A stretch of 50,389 nucleotides of DNA. Source: Verrucomicrobiota bacterium. GTDB lineage: Bacteria > Verrucomicrobiota > Verrucomicrobiia > Opitutales > Opitutaceae. How positions within the stretch are numbered: the first letter of the stretch is position 1; each line of letters opens with the position of its first letter. This document shows positions 1 through 8,483 of the stretch, piece after piece. The notes beneath the pieces were generated by a model that saw only the letters and a list, made by a program, of their open reading frames with translations, searched no databases and was not told the DNA's origin. The stretch covers positions 1-50,389 of the forward strand of contig CAUJJL010000114.1 of the NCBI GenBank assembly GCA_963205455.1, in the 5' to 3' direction. The position numbers and the translations under genes were made by a program.

Positions 1-1
1 C

Positions 2-244
2 AATCTCTACGGTGTATCTGGAATTCCAACACAGTTCATCATCAATCGCGAAGGCCGCATCGTCGACATCGTGGTCGGATACATGCAGGGTGAGGCCATC
101 CTCGACGCGGCGCTGGCCAAGGCGGGCATCAACGTCGATCCGGCGCTTGTCGAGAAGGGTGCAGCCGATCTGAAGCGCCGTGCCGTGCTCGCGGGAGAAG
201 CTCCCGCCCCAGCGCCCAAGCTCGTGCCGCCGACAAAGCGGTAG
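2..244 (+). CDS. Thioredoxin-like (TlpA/AhpC-TSA type) protein, C-terminal part
   Basis: This is the 3' end of a gene that begins before the window. The visible 80 residues start with NLYGVSGIPTQFIINREGRI, which is the cis-Pro loop (GIPT) and following strand of thioredoxin-fold proteins of the TlpA/ResA/peroxiredoxin group. The active-site CxxC would lie upstream, outside the window, so whether it is an oxidoreductase cannot be seen. A roughly 40-residue Ala/Pro/Lys-rich tail follows the fold and ends PAPAPKLVPPTKR. The stop codon is close to the next gene, so the two could be co-transcribed. Confidence 0.75.
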   Translation, partial: NLYGVSGIPTQFIINREGRIVDIVVGYMQGEAILDAALAKAGINVDPALVEKGAADLKRRAVLAGEAPAPAPKLVPPTKR

Positions 245-283
245 TTGCACCAGCGGGTGTTCTCCGTCAGGATTCGTGCCGAG

Positions 284-1486
284 GTGAAAGGAAAAAAAGC
301 ATCACCCGGCACGAAACCTCCCGCGATCGAGGTCCGGGACCGTTCGGCGCATCTGGACGATCCCGCGCTGCGGCGCATGATCGTCGACATGCAGGTCGCC
401 GCCAGCATTCCCGAACTCTGGAAGGCGCTGCACCGGCTGCTCCAGCAGGCGATCCCCAACCATCACTCGACGACGCTCTTCCTCGATGCGATGGAGAAAA
501 ACCCCGGGGCGCTCACCCTCCATTCGCAGCCTTCGCGCAAGCCGCCGGAGTGGTGGAAGGCAAGGGCAAGACTGTCGCCCACGCACGCGTGGCTCGACGC
601 CCATCCCGGCGTCAAGCTCTACAGCCTGGACGATGTCGTTCCCGACCGCGTTGCGCTGAAGAACAGCGATTTCTACCGCCACGTCCTCATTCCCGAGGGA
701 TGGGACAAACTTCTGGGGCTGACCCTCTGGCAGCAGGGCGAGCGCAAGAGCATTCTTTGCCTGCGACGCGCAATCAACCAGCCGGCGTTCAATGAGGGCG
801 AGAAGGCGCTGATGCTGGAGATCCATCCGTTTCTCGATCGAAACCTGCGTCGCCTGGAGAAACACGAGGAGGAAGTCGTTGCGCGGAACAGCCTGCAGCA
901 GTTCATCAACCTGCTACCGCAGGGCATCCTGCTGATAAATGCGCGCCACGAACTCGTATTCGCCAACCACGAGGCGTTTGAGGCGTGCGCGGTCTGGAAC
1001 CACGGGGCCGCAGCTGCGCGCCAGCTCAATGGCCGCGCGGTATTCGCGGTGCCGCCCGCATTCATTGAGGTTTACCACGAACTGATGTCCCGGCATTACG
1101 CGACTGCCCTCGCCGATCCGGATGGGCACCATCCGCCGGAGAAACGACGCCTGATCCATCCGACACTCCCACACATGCAGGCAGACCTGTCGCTCTTCTC
1201 CCTGGACGACCCGCTGCTCTCGCGCCCCAATCTCTTTGCCCAGATCATCAACCGCGAGTCCCTGAATCCTTCGGCACCCGCCATCATGGACCGCCAGTTG
1301 ACGGTGCTCGCGCGCCTGACCCAGCGCGAGAAGGAAGTCGCCCTCCTGGTGCGCGACGGACTCAGCAACGACGAAATCGCCCAGCGCCTCTCCAAGGGCG
1401 TGGGAACGGTGAAGAACCAATTGCAGTCGATCTTTGGAAAACTCGAGATCGACTCCCGGGCCAAGCTGATCTCGCTGCTGCGGTAG
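284..1486 (+). CDS. LuxR-family transcriptional regulator with PAS-like sensor region
   Basis: The last 60 residues form a LuxR/FixJ-type helix-turn-helix: LTQREKEVALLVRDGLSNDE, then IAQRLSKGVGTVKNQLQSIF and GKLEI. The typical TxxExEV opening and VKNQ recognition helix are present. Before it, a segment beginning LLPQGILLINARHELVFANH resembles a PAS domain. The first 200 residues contain no receiver domain, so this is not a standard response regulator; the signal is unknown. The start is uncertain. A TTG at 245 directly abuts the previous stop, a GTG at 284 has AGGA about 11 bases upstream, and an ATG lies at 377. I chose 284. A strong hairpin terminator follows the gene. Confidence 0.8.
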   Translation: MKGKKASPGTKPPAIEVRDRSAHLDDPALRRMIVDMQVAASIPELWKALHRLLQQAIPNHHSTTLFLDAMEKNPGALTLHSQPSRKPPEWWKARARLSPTHAWLDAHPGVKLYSLDDVVPDRVALKNSDFYRHVLIPEGWDKLLGLTLWQQGERKSILCLRRAINQPAFNEGEKALMLEIHPFLDRNLRRLEKHEEEVVARNSLQQFINLLPQGILLINARHELVFANHEAFEACAVWNHGAAAARQLNGRAVFAVPPAFIEVYHELMSRHYATALADPDGHHPPEKRRLIHPTLPHMQADLSLFSLDDPLLSRPNLFAQIINRESLNPSAPAIMDRQLTVLARLTQREKEVALLVRDGLSNDEIAQRLSKGVGTVKNQLQSIFGKLEIDSRAKLISLLR

Positions 1487-1564
1487 GCTGTTGGGCAGTC
1501 AGGAAATTTCCGCCAAGTGAACGGAGCAACGCTTGAGCACCGAACGCTGACTGCATTATGCAGA

Positions 1565-1591
1565 GGGCTGTCGAGATTCGACAGCCCCTTT
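1565..1591 (+). terminator. Intrinsic terminator of the LuxR-type gene
   Basis: A perfect 10-bp stem (GGGCTGTCGA, 1565-1574, pairing with 1578-1587) with a 3-base loop is followed by a short T tract. It lies 79 bases after the regulator's stop. Immediately upstream, 1551-1563 is a separate 13-base palindrome (CTGCAT-T-ATGCAG). Confidence 0.7.
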
Positions 1592-1646
1592 ACTCATTCC
1601 GCGTAGAATCGCGCACAACCAGAGCGTTCTCGGGAATCGCAGATCT

Positions 1647-1678
1647 CACGCGCCCTTGGCAGAAACCAAAGGCGCGTG
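1647..1678 (-). terminator. Hairpin just after the TonB-dependent receptor gene
   Basis: A 13-bp stem with one mismatch (1647-1659 with 1666-1678, loop of 6) begins 6 bases past the receptor stop on the minus strand. No T tract follows, so it may act as a transcript-end stabiliser and not as a classical intrinsic terminator. Confidence 0.5.
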
Positions 1679-1684
1679 ATCGAA

Positions 1685-4651
1685 TCAAAACGGCAGGCGG
1701 AAGGACAGTTCGTACGAGCGCCCCAGCACAAGATTGCTGTGCAGGCCGCCATTGTAGCCGAATGCGGTATCCGAGAAGGGGGGTTCCTTGTCGAAGAGGT
1801 TACTGATACCAAGCGACAGCGACAACCCCTTCCCATATCCCCGCCAAACACCGTTCGGAAAACGATAGCTGCCGCGCACATCAACCCGCGTCACGGCTGG
1901 AGTAGGCAGATACCGGATTGCGCTGTTGTTGGCGACAAAGGTATTGCCCGTCAGGTTCGTTTCGAATCCATCGATATAATTCACGAAAAGGGATGCGCTC
2001 ATCGGACCCCGATCCCACAGCAGTGACGCAATGTACCGCCATTTGGGTGGCGCACCCGTGTCATCATCAAGAATGACCTTGACCTGCCCTGGCGCCAATT
2101 CTCTCTCGTTGTTGAGCGATCTCGTCGCGCTTCCCGAAAGACGCCACCGGCCGAGCTTTTGATTGGGCAGCACATAGTCCACGCGAAAATCGAGGGAATC
2201 AGCAAACATAAGCCCGAAGTTCACAAACGTGGTGTCGATCGACGTCAACCGACCCGGCTGGTTCGCTGCGATATCTTCCGGCGTCGCAGGAGCCCTGACA
2301 ATACGGTCCAGAAACAGCGCTTCATTGTTGACGATGACAGTCGCCGATAGGCGCTGCAGCGCATTCTTGTGATCTATCCGCGTATAGTTGACCTCAAAGG
2401 TCAGGCCCTTCACGAAAGACGGCTCGAAAACCAGACCGTACTTCTCGGTAGTGGAAGTCTCAGGCCCCATGTCGGGCGCCGAACCGGCCGACACCTGAAC
2501 GTTGGGTGTCGACGCAGGAGTGCGCCGCGGGTCCACGATGGTTGAATTAGAAACAGTAGGTGCGATCTGGTACTCCGTGAGGAAGGGAACACGGAATCCC
2601 TCCGAATAGCTTGCCCGCAAGAGCAGCGACTTCACTGGAACCCACGCGATTCCGTACTTCGGCACAAACTTCGAGTACTGCTCATGGTCTTCAAAGCGCC
2701 CTGCCACCTGAAGGTCGAGGCGGCGGAACAGCGGCATTGCGTTGGGTTTGCCAAACACCGGAATCGAAAGTTCCGAAAACACGGCAATCGTATCCCTTGA
2801 TCCACCGACCCGGGTGAGAGTAGGGACAGGTGTCACCGCTTCCCGGGTATTGGTCGTGATATTTTCATTCTCCTCCTTGTAGTAGCTGGTACCCGCAGCC
2901 ATCTTGATCTGCCCGCCGGGCAGCGAGTAGAGATCTCCATCAGCGTTGATATCAAGCTGCTGCTCGGTCGAATCCGAATTGCCCGTATTGTAGATTGCCA
3001 TGCCCTCATAAATGGCAGCCTGCTTGCTGCCTCCCGCGCGGGCATCGTAAAAGGGATTCAGTCGAAGCGACAGATCCGGGTTTGCCAAGGCCGCGGTAAT
3101 GGCGGCGCCATTGAACAGGCGCGTAACCTTGTCCATCTTGTAGTTCTGCCAGGAATACGACGCATCCCACTGCCATGTGTCGCCAAAAACGCCCCGCAGG
3201 CCGAGCGCACTCATCAGGGTCTTGCTATGGGTCTTCTGGCTCGACGGGCCAAATTCATAATGAACCATGCCCACCAGCACATCCTGACCAAACGGGTTGT
3301 ACGGATTGGCTACGCCATTAATCGTCGCCGGAACGACCGTGGAATAATTTCCAAAACCGCTGAAGGCGGACGCCGAGGAGACTCCGGGTTGGGACTCAAA
3401 CAGACCGCGCACATCCGCATAGCTCACCTTTCCGTAGAGTTCGACGGGACTCTTGAACTTGTACGTGAAGTTCCCTGCGATATTGTAACGTTCCGAAGCG
3501 GGAATGATATCGAGAAATTCCGCAGTATTTCCACGGGCCAGCCCCGAGGCGCTGTTCAGGTTGCTGGGAGGTGATGCAGTAAAATTTGAGAGTACCGGAT
3601 TTCCCGTGATGCCGCCCTGCACCAATGCGAAGCGAGTCGGTGTTCCATCAGGCAGAAAGAAGCCTGCAAGGTTTCCCGTGCGTGCCTGTACTACACCCGG
3701 ATAACCCCAATTGATCCGAAGATCCCGCCCGGGAGATGGTGCTCCCGTGGAGACCAGGGTCCCGGCTGTGATGGCACGGTGATCCTGATTCTTCGAAAAT
3801 GCCCTCTGCGATGCCTTGAGGTCAGCCCGGCTGTAGTAATCAGCGCTCAAAACGATCTGGAGGTTCCCCCTGGAAATACCAGTGGTGACATTGGCAAACC
3901 GTTCATGGCCGCCTCCGTGAAAAGCACCACGGTACGATCCGCTGATCTCCGTTCCCGTCCATTGCTTTTTCAGGATAATATTGACGACACCGCCGACGGC
4001 ATCGGCGCCATAAAGTGCCGACGAACCGTCCGTGATGATCTCAACGCGCTCCACCATGCCGAAAGGAATTCCGTTGAGATCGACGAACCCCTGGCGCGAA
4101 TCCGAGGATTGATTACCTTCCCCGGACTTCACCATGCGGCGTCCGTCCACAAGCACGAGCGTCGACCCGGCCCCCAGGCCGGACAGGCTGATGCCGGAAA
4201 CTCCGGTCTGTCCGGGAGGGGCGGATGATGCCCCGAGGACAAAATTGATCGCAGGCGATGTCGTTTCGGTCCGCTGCCCAAATTCGGGATTGAACTCATT
4301 CGGGGTGGATCCGCGCCCCGAACTGATGCCCGTATAGTTCTGCGGAAGGAAATTGAAAAAGTCTGCCAGAGTCATCGCACCCGTGGCATCGATGTAGGAC
4401 CGGTCATAGGTGATGACGGGGGACGGTCCCTCAACATCGGGACGGCGTATCCTGGATCCCAATACGCGCATTTCCTCCAGTTCGGTCGCCTTGACCAGTT
4501 TCTCCGCTTCAATGGTCTGGGTCCTGATGCGAGGGAGTTCATCGGCATCTTCCTGTTTCTGGGCAGCGGTCTGCGCATGGACCGCGCTCCCAAGCAGCAG
4601 GACGGCAAGGGATCGCCGAAGGATCAATTTTGCAGGTGTGGATTGATACAT
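1685..4651 (-). CDS. TonB-dependent outer-membrane receptor
   Basis: A 988-residue outer-membrane beta-barrel receptor. It opens with a signal peptide (MYQSTPAKLILRRSLAVLLL, cleavage likely after AVHA). A plug domain follows at about residues 60-230, with the typical LVLVDGRRM, ERVEIITDGSSALYGADAVG and GGVVNIILKK motifs. A long barrel ends in the TonB-receptor tail ISNLFDKEPP ... YELSFRLPF with a terminal aromatic residue for BAM recognition. There is no carboxypeptidase-like N-terminal domain. The Gly/Ser/Asn-rich loops resemble receptors abundant in Opitutaceae. No transporter, SusD-like or siderophore gene lies next to it, so the ligand cannot be guessed. It is convergent with the LuxR gene. 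Confidence 0.93.
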   Translation of the reverse strand: MYQSTPAKLILRRSLAVLLLGSAVHAQTAAQKQEDADELPRIRTQTIEAEKLVKATELEEMRVLGSRIRRPDVEGPSPVITYDRSYIDATGAMTLADFFNFLPQNYTGISSGRGSTPNEFNPEFGQRTETTSPAINFVLGASSAPPGQTGVSGISLSGLGAGSTLVLVDGRRMVKSGEGNQSSDSRQGFVDLNGIPFGMVERVEIITDGSSALYGADAVGGVVNIILKKQWTGTEISGSYRGAFHGGGHERFANVTTGISRGNLQIVLSADYYSRADLKASQRAFSKNQDHRAITAGTLVSTGAPSPGRDLRINWGYPGVVQARTGNLAGFFLPDGTPTRFALVQGGITGNPVLSNFTASPPSNLNSASGLARGNTAEFLDIIPASERYNIAGNFTYKFKSPVELYGKVSYADVRGLFESQPGVSSASAFSGFGNYSTVVPATINGVANPYNPFGQDVLVGMVHYEFGPSSQKTHSKTLMSALGLRGVFGDTWQWDASYSWQNYKMDKVTRLFNGAAITAALANPDLSLRLNPFYDARAGGSKQAAIYEGMAIYNTGNSDSTEQQLDINADGDLYSLPGGQIKMAAGTSYYKEENENITTNTREAVTPVPTLTRVGGSRDTIAVFSELSIPVFGKPNAMPLFRRLDLQVAGRFEDHEQYSKFVPKYGIAWVPVKSLLLRASYSEGFRVPFLTEYQIAPTVSNSTIVDPRRTPASTPNVQVSAGSAPDMGPETSTTEKYGLVFEPSFVKGLTFEVNYTRIDHKNALQRLSATVIVNNEALFLDRIVRAPATPEDIAANQPGRLTSIDTTFVNFGLMFADSLDFRVDYVLPNQKLGRWRLSGSATRSLNNERELAPGQVKVILDDDTGAPPKWRYIASLLWDRGPMSASLFVNYIDGFETNLTGNTFVANNSAIRYLPTPAVTRVDVRGSYRFPNGVWRGYGKGLSLSLGISNLFDKEPPFSDTAFGYNGGLHSNLVLGRSYELSFRLPF

Positions 4652-4874
4652 GGTGTGGTGTGTTGCAGGTCGTGTGGAGGGAAAGAGCTTGAATGAGAAG
4701 CAATCGTCGTCGGGACTCCCTGGAGTGCCGGAATCATACCGGATACGGGCAGCCCACTCGAAGAAACGTCGGGGCCACTAGGCTGCTTCTGCGGTATCTC
4801 ATATGGATCTTGGGGCAAACGGTTATCTGCCGGGAATTGCATTCATCCTACGCGAGCGGAGGCAAAGTGAGCCA

Positions 4875-4890
4875 TAGGCCAAAAGGCCTA
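4875..4890. promoter_or_regulatory. Short palindrome between permease and receptor genes
   Basis: TAGGCC-AAAA-GGCCTA lies 54 bases past the permease stop and about 225 bases upstream of the receptor start, both on the minus strand. It could be a weak terminator for the permease or an operator for the receptor. The rest of 4652-4943 shows no gene. Confidence 0.25.
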
Positions 4891-4943
4891 ATCCATCGCG
4901 TCAGTGATGTCCTTTCAATCACCGAGATCAGCGTCGCCAGCAG

Positions 4944-5900
4944 CTACCGCTTCCGGACTCCGATCATCAGCAGGACATTTGCAGCCGTGATCAGACCGCC
5001 GCCGGTGAGGAGCGCAGGAGTCAGCGTTTCATTCGAATAGTGGACGTCCGCCACCTCCGACATCCATCCCGGGAGGAAAAGCGCCATGAGCGCGCCGAAA
5101 ATGGGCTCCACGCAGTAAATGAGCCCAGCCTCCGTCGCCGTTATCTTCGGCTGCCACGCATTCATGAGGCCATAGGCAGCCACCGTGCAAATGATCATCA
5201 GGATACTCGTGAACAACCACCAGGGCGCAGAAGAAGCCAGAACGCCCACCGACGCCAGGTCCGGTGCTGTGATCGCCACCATGCCGGTCAACACAACCCC
5301 GAGCGTCGTATACATCACGAGGGAAATCTTCTCAGGGCGGTTGGCGGCAAATTCCTTCTTTTCCAGCCAGAGGATCTGTCCCGCAAAAAAAAGCGATCCC
5401 AGCATCGTTTCCCATTCTCCCCTTCCAAAACGCAACGATCTCCAGTCGAAGTTGCCCAGAATGGACACACCCACGATCACGAGAATCACACTCGTCCACA
5501 TCGCGGTTCCCGGATTCCTGCGGGTTCGCACCATCAGGTAAACGGGTATGAACACCACATAAAGCTGCGTGAGGAATGCCGAGGTGCTCGCCGAGGTGAA
5601 CTGCAATGCATCACTCTGACAGATCATGCCCGCAGAGGAAAACAGTCCGATGACCACACCCTGGACCAATTCGTCCGTCGTACACCGCAGAGTGCCCGAT
5701 CGCACGGACTGCCAAACTGCAAGTAACAGCGCGGCAAGGACAAAGCGCGGCATCAGCACCATTGACGCAATGAACCAGGTATCGCTCTGCGGCAGCAGGC
5801 CTTCATGGAGGAACGCCATGCCCTTTACCAATGGGAAGCTCACGCCCCAAAAGGCTGTTGCGAGAATCAGGAGGAGAATTGCCCGTGTGCGGAGAGACAT
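4944..5900 (-). CDS. EamA/DMT-family permease
   Basis: A 318-residue integral membrane protein with about ten hydrophobic helices arranged as two EamA repeats. The first repeat begins at residue 7 with LLLILATAFWGVSFPLVKGM, the classic FWG start. The second contains the conserved GLIYCVEPIFGALMALFLPG segment near residues 255-275. This superfamily exports amino acids, nucleosides or other small metabolites, but substrates cannot be read from sequence. The protein ends with a short basic tail, VRKR. It lies upstream of the receptor on the same strand with about 290 bases between, so co-transcription is doubtful. The neighbour at 6079 is divergent. Confidence 0.88.
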   Translation of the reverse strand: MSLRTRAILLLILATAFWGVSFPLVKGMAFLHEGLLPQSDTWFIASMVLMPRFVLAALLLAVWQSVRSGTLRCTTDELVQGVVIGLFSSAGMICQSDALQFTSASTSAFLTQLYVVFIPVYLMVRTRRNPGTAMWTSVILVIVGVSILGNFDWRSLRFGRGEWETMLGSLFFAGQILWLEKKEFAANRPEKISLVMYTTLGVVLTGMVAITAPDLASVGVLASSAPWWLFTSILMIICTVAAYGLMNAWQPKITATEAGLIYCVEPIFGALMALFLPGWMSEVADVHYSNETLTPALLTGGGLITAANVLLMIGVRKR

Positions 5901-6078
5901 GAATGGAAACGCGGTGTCGAAGCAGATCCGTCGTCACTGCAGCGCATCGGGTGCCCCCCACCGACGCAATCACGTTACGGTCGCTGACACGTCAGGGTCC
6001 GCGTCGCCTGTTTGATGAATCAAGGCGGCATGAGCCGCGACTCGACAAACGCCAACTGGACGCGTTGCCTAGGAAGCG

Positions 6079-7569
6079 ATGGGAAAAAAACGCGCAACCA
6101 ACGGCCGTCTCGCCAGAAAAGAGTATGAACGCGCCCTCCCACTGCTTCGCGAACGGCTTGTCCAGTTGCAGGTTCAACTGAAGGAATCCGCGGCAAAGGT
6201 CATCCTGATTGTCGCGGGTGTTGACGGCGCCGGACGCGGCGACGTCCTCAACATCCTGGGCGAATGGCTCGATCCGCGGGGCGTGGAAACGTTCTATTTT
6301 CACGCGCCCACCGACGAGGAGCGCGAGCGTCCCCTGCTCTGGCGCTTCTGGCGTCGGCTGCCGGCCCATGGTCGCATCGGGGTCTTTGCGAGTTCCTGGT
6401 ACACCGAGGCGCTGCACGAGGAGGTGAGCAACAAGCGCGAACAGGCCGATCTTCAAAAGGAGCTGAAGGGCATTCGCCATTTTGAGAAACTGCTGTCCGA
6501 CGACGGAACGCTGATCATCAAGGTCTGGTTGCACATTTCAAAGGAGGCACAGGCCGAGCGACTCCGCAGCCTGGAGAGCGATCCCGATACTGCCTGGAGG
6601 GTGACGGATGACAATTGGAGCGCACACAAGCACTACGACCGGCTGGCCCGCGTCGCCCGACTCATCGTGAAGGAAACCGACTCACCCGGTGCTGGCTGGA
6701 CCGTCCTGGATGCAACCGATGCGCGCGCCCGCAACCTCGCCGTGGGTTCACTGCTGGTCCAGCGCTTTCAGTCGCACCTGCGTCGCATCACCGCCCGTCA
6801 CGCACGCCCCGAGCGACCAACACTGCACCCTCGCTCGCTCGCACCTGCCGGACGCCGCCGGCTCCTAGCTGTTCGTCTCGACCAGGCCTTGTCGGAGGAG
6901 GACTACGAAAGGAAACGGGAAAAATGGCTGGGGCGCCTCAACCGGAGCCTGAGGGCACTTCAGGCCGCGCGACGCTCCATCGTTTTTGTCTTTGAAGGCT
7001 GGGACGCGGCAGGAAAGGGCGGCGCGATCCGGCGCCTCGCCAGCGCGATGGATGTCAGAAACTACCGCGTCGTTCCGATCGCCAAACCCACCGACGAGGA
7101 AAAGGCCCGCCACTATCTCTGGCGGTTCTGGCGTCATGTGCCGCGCGACGGTTTTGTCACCATCTTCGACCGCTCGTGGTACGGCCGTGTGCTCGTTGAG
7201 CGGCTGGAGGGATTCGCGCGCAAGGACGAATGGAGGCGCGCCTTCAAGGAGCTGAACGAGTTCGAGGAGCAACTCGTGAACCATGGAACACTCGTGGTTA
7301 AATTCTGGATGCACATTTCCAGGGACGAACAGCTCCGCCGATTCAGGGCGCGCGAGCACACGCCCTACAAGCTGCACAAGATCAATGAGGAAGACTGGCG
7401 CAACCGACGCAAATGGGGTGCCTACGAGACGGCTGCCGGGGACATGCTCGCGCTGACAAGTTCCCACTTCGCCCCCTGGCACGTCATACCCTCGAACAAC
7501 AAACGATACGCACGATTGCGCATCCTGAAGACAGCCTGCCGGGCAATCGAGAATGAATTGGAGCAGTGA
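6079..7569 (+). CDS. pap: Polyphosphate:AMP phosphotransferase (two-domain PPK2, class II)
   Basis: Phosphorylates AMP to ADP using polyphosphate. The 496 residues hold two PPK2 domains in tandem. The first (about 35-235) has a weakened Walker A, GVDGAGRG at 48-55, where the P-loop lysine is replaced by arginine. The second (about 265-495) has an intact GWDAAGKGG near residue 307, a lid module with KPTDEEKARHYLWRFW, and the FDRSWYGRVLVERLEGFA segment. This split into a degenerate N-half and catalytic C-half is characteristic of class II PPK2 enzymes. The N-half keeps parallel motifs (PTDEERERPLLWRFW, SSWYTEALHEEV). No ppk1 or ppx lies nearby. Confidence 0.93.
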   Translation: MGKKRATNGRLARKEYERALPLLRERLVQLQVQLKESAAKVILIVAGVDGAGRGDVLNILGEWLDPRGVETFYFHAPTDEERERPLLWRFWRRLPAHGRIGVFASSWYTEALHEEVSNKREQADLQKELKGIRHFEKLLSDDGTLIIKVWLHISKEAQAERLRSLESDPDTAWRVTDDNWSAHKHYDRLARVARLIVKETDSPGAGWTVLDATDARARNLAVGSLLVQRFQSHLRRITARHARPERPTLHPRSLAPAGRRRLLAVRLDQALSEEDYERKREKWLGRLNRSLRALQAARRSIVFVFEGWDAAGKGGAIRRLASAMDVRNYRVVPIAKPTDEEKARHYLWRFWRHVPRDGFVTIFDRSWYGRVLVERLEGFARKDEWRRAFKELNEFEEQLVNHGTLVVKFWMHISRDEQLRRFRAREHTPYKLHKINEEDWRNRRKWGAYETAAGDMLALTSSHFAPWHVIPSNNKRYARLRILKTACRAIENELEQ

Positions 7570-7731
7570 CCTAACGATCCCACTCCAAAAAATCGAGTCC
7601 GTAGTTGGCAATTTTGGGGCATGCGCACAACCTGATGTCACGTCTGAAAACTTCCGCCATTCCGCTCCAGATTTGGCAAGGATTCGCTTCTCGACCATTA
7701 AAAACCAAAGCGCCAGACCCGATCTCAACCT

Positions 7732-8274
7732 ATGAAATCCAACCCGCACTTGGCGTCAGCAACTCTTCCGTCTCCCGTTGGCCCATTAACCCTCATTGCC
7801 AACGCGGAAGGCATGGTCGCCGTGCTCTGGGAGAATGAGCGGCCGGGGCGCGTGCCACTGGATGGCGATGTCGGGAGCGACACCATGCCCATCCTTCAAG
7901 AGGCGAAACGACAATTGGCCGAGTACTTCAACGGGCGACGCCAAACCTTTGATCTACCGCTAGCAGCCAAGGGTACTCCTTTTCAAAGCAAGGTGTGGAA
8001 GGCGCTCACGGCAATCCCCTACGGCACCACACGCACCTATGCGGAGATCGCCCGGCAGATCGGCCGCCCCCGCGCGGTGCGCGCAGTCGGCGCGGCGATC
8101 GGGCGGAACCCACTTTCCATCCTCGTCCCGTGTCACCGGGTGATCGGCTCGAACGGCAAACTCACCGGGTTCGCCGGCGGCCTTCCACGGAAGGCAATCC
8201 TGCTGGAGCTTGAAACCACGGGCGAGCGCGCCTCCGCGCAAACCACTGCCAAGAGGCTGCGCTCCGCAGGGTGA
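7732..8274 (+). CDS. ogt: Methylated-DNA--[protein]-cysteine S-methyltransferase
   Basis: A suicide repair protein that transfers O6-alkyl groups from guanine to its own cysteine. The 180 residues contain the active-site motif ILVPCHRVIGS with Cys134. The upstream helix-turn-helix TPFQSKVWKAL ... IPYGTTRTYAEIA is present, with the arginine finger in RAVRAVGAA. The downstream GKLTGFAGGLPRKAILLELE is typical of the Ogt branch. There is no Ada-type N-terminal regulator, so it is a stand-alone Ogt/MGMT enzyme. The last 20 residues form a basic tail beyond the conserved domain. It is 162 bases downstream of pap on the same strand. Confidence 0.95.
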   Translation: MKSNPHLASATLPSPVGPLTLIANAEGMVAVLWENERPGRVPLDGDVGSDTMPILQEAKRQLAEYFNGRRQTFDLPLAAKGTPFQSKVWKALTAIPYGTTRTYAEIARQIGRPRAVRAVGAAIGRNPLSILVPCHRVIGSNGKLTGFAGGLPRKAILLELETTGERASAQTTAKRLRSAG

Positions 8275-8483
8275 TCGCTGGATTCACGTCCCGATTTTCC
8301 ATTCCCATCGCCGTTCTTCCGCAGGAGTCGACCCTTCAGCGGCCCTTTCGCACGGTGATTGCACACCCTATCGGGCCTACTCGTGCCTAGGCTGCATGCC
8401 CGTCGTGATTTCATGGAGGCAACGGCCGCCGGTCTTCGCCCTTGCAAGACCCGGGCACGGCAGCAACGTCTCTGCAACTCGCG

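Noticed and set aside
6865..7749. Minus-strand frame of 294 codons opposite pap
   Set aside because: It lies over the catalytic PPK2 domain, which is certain, and has no family features.
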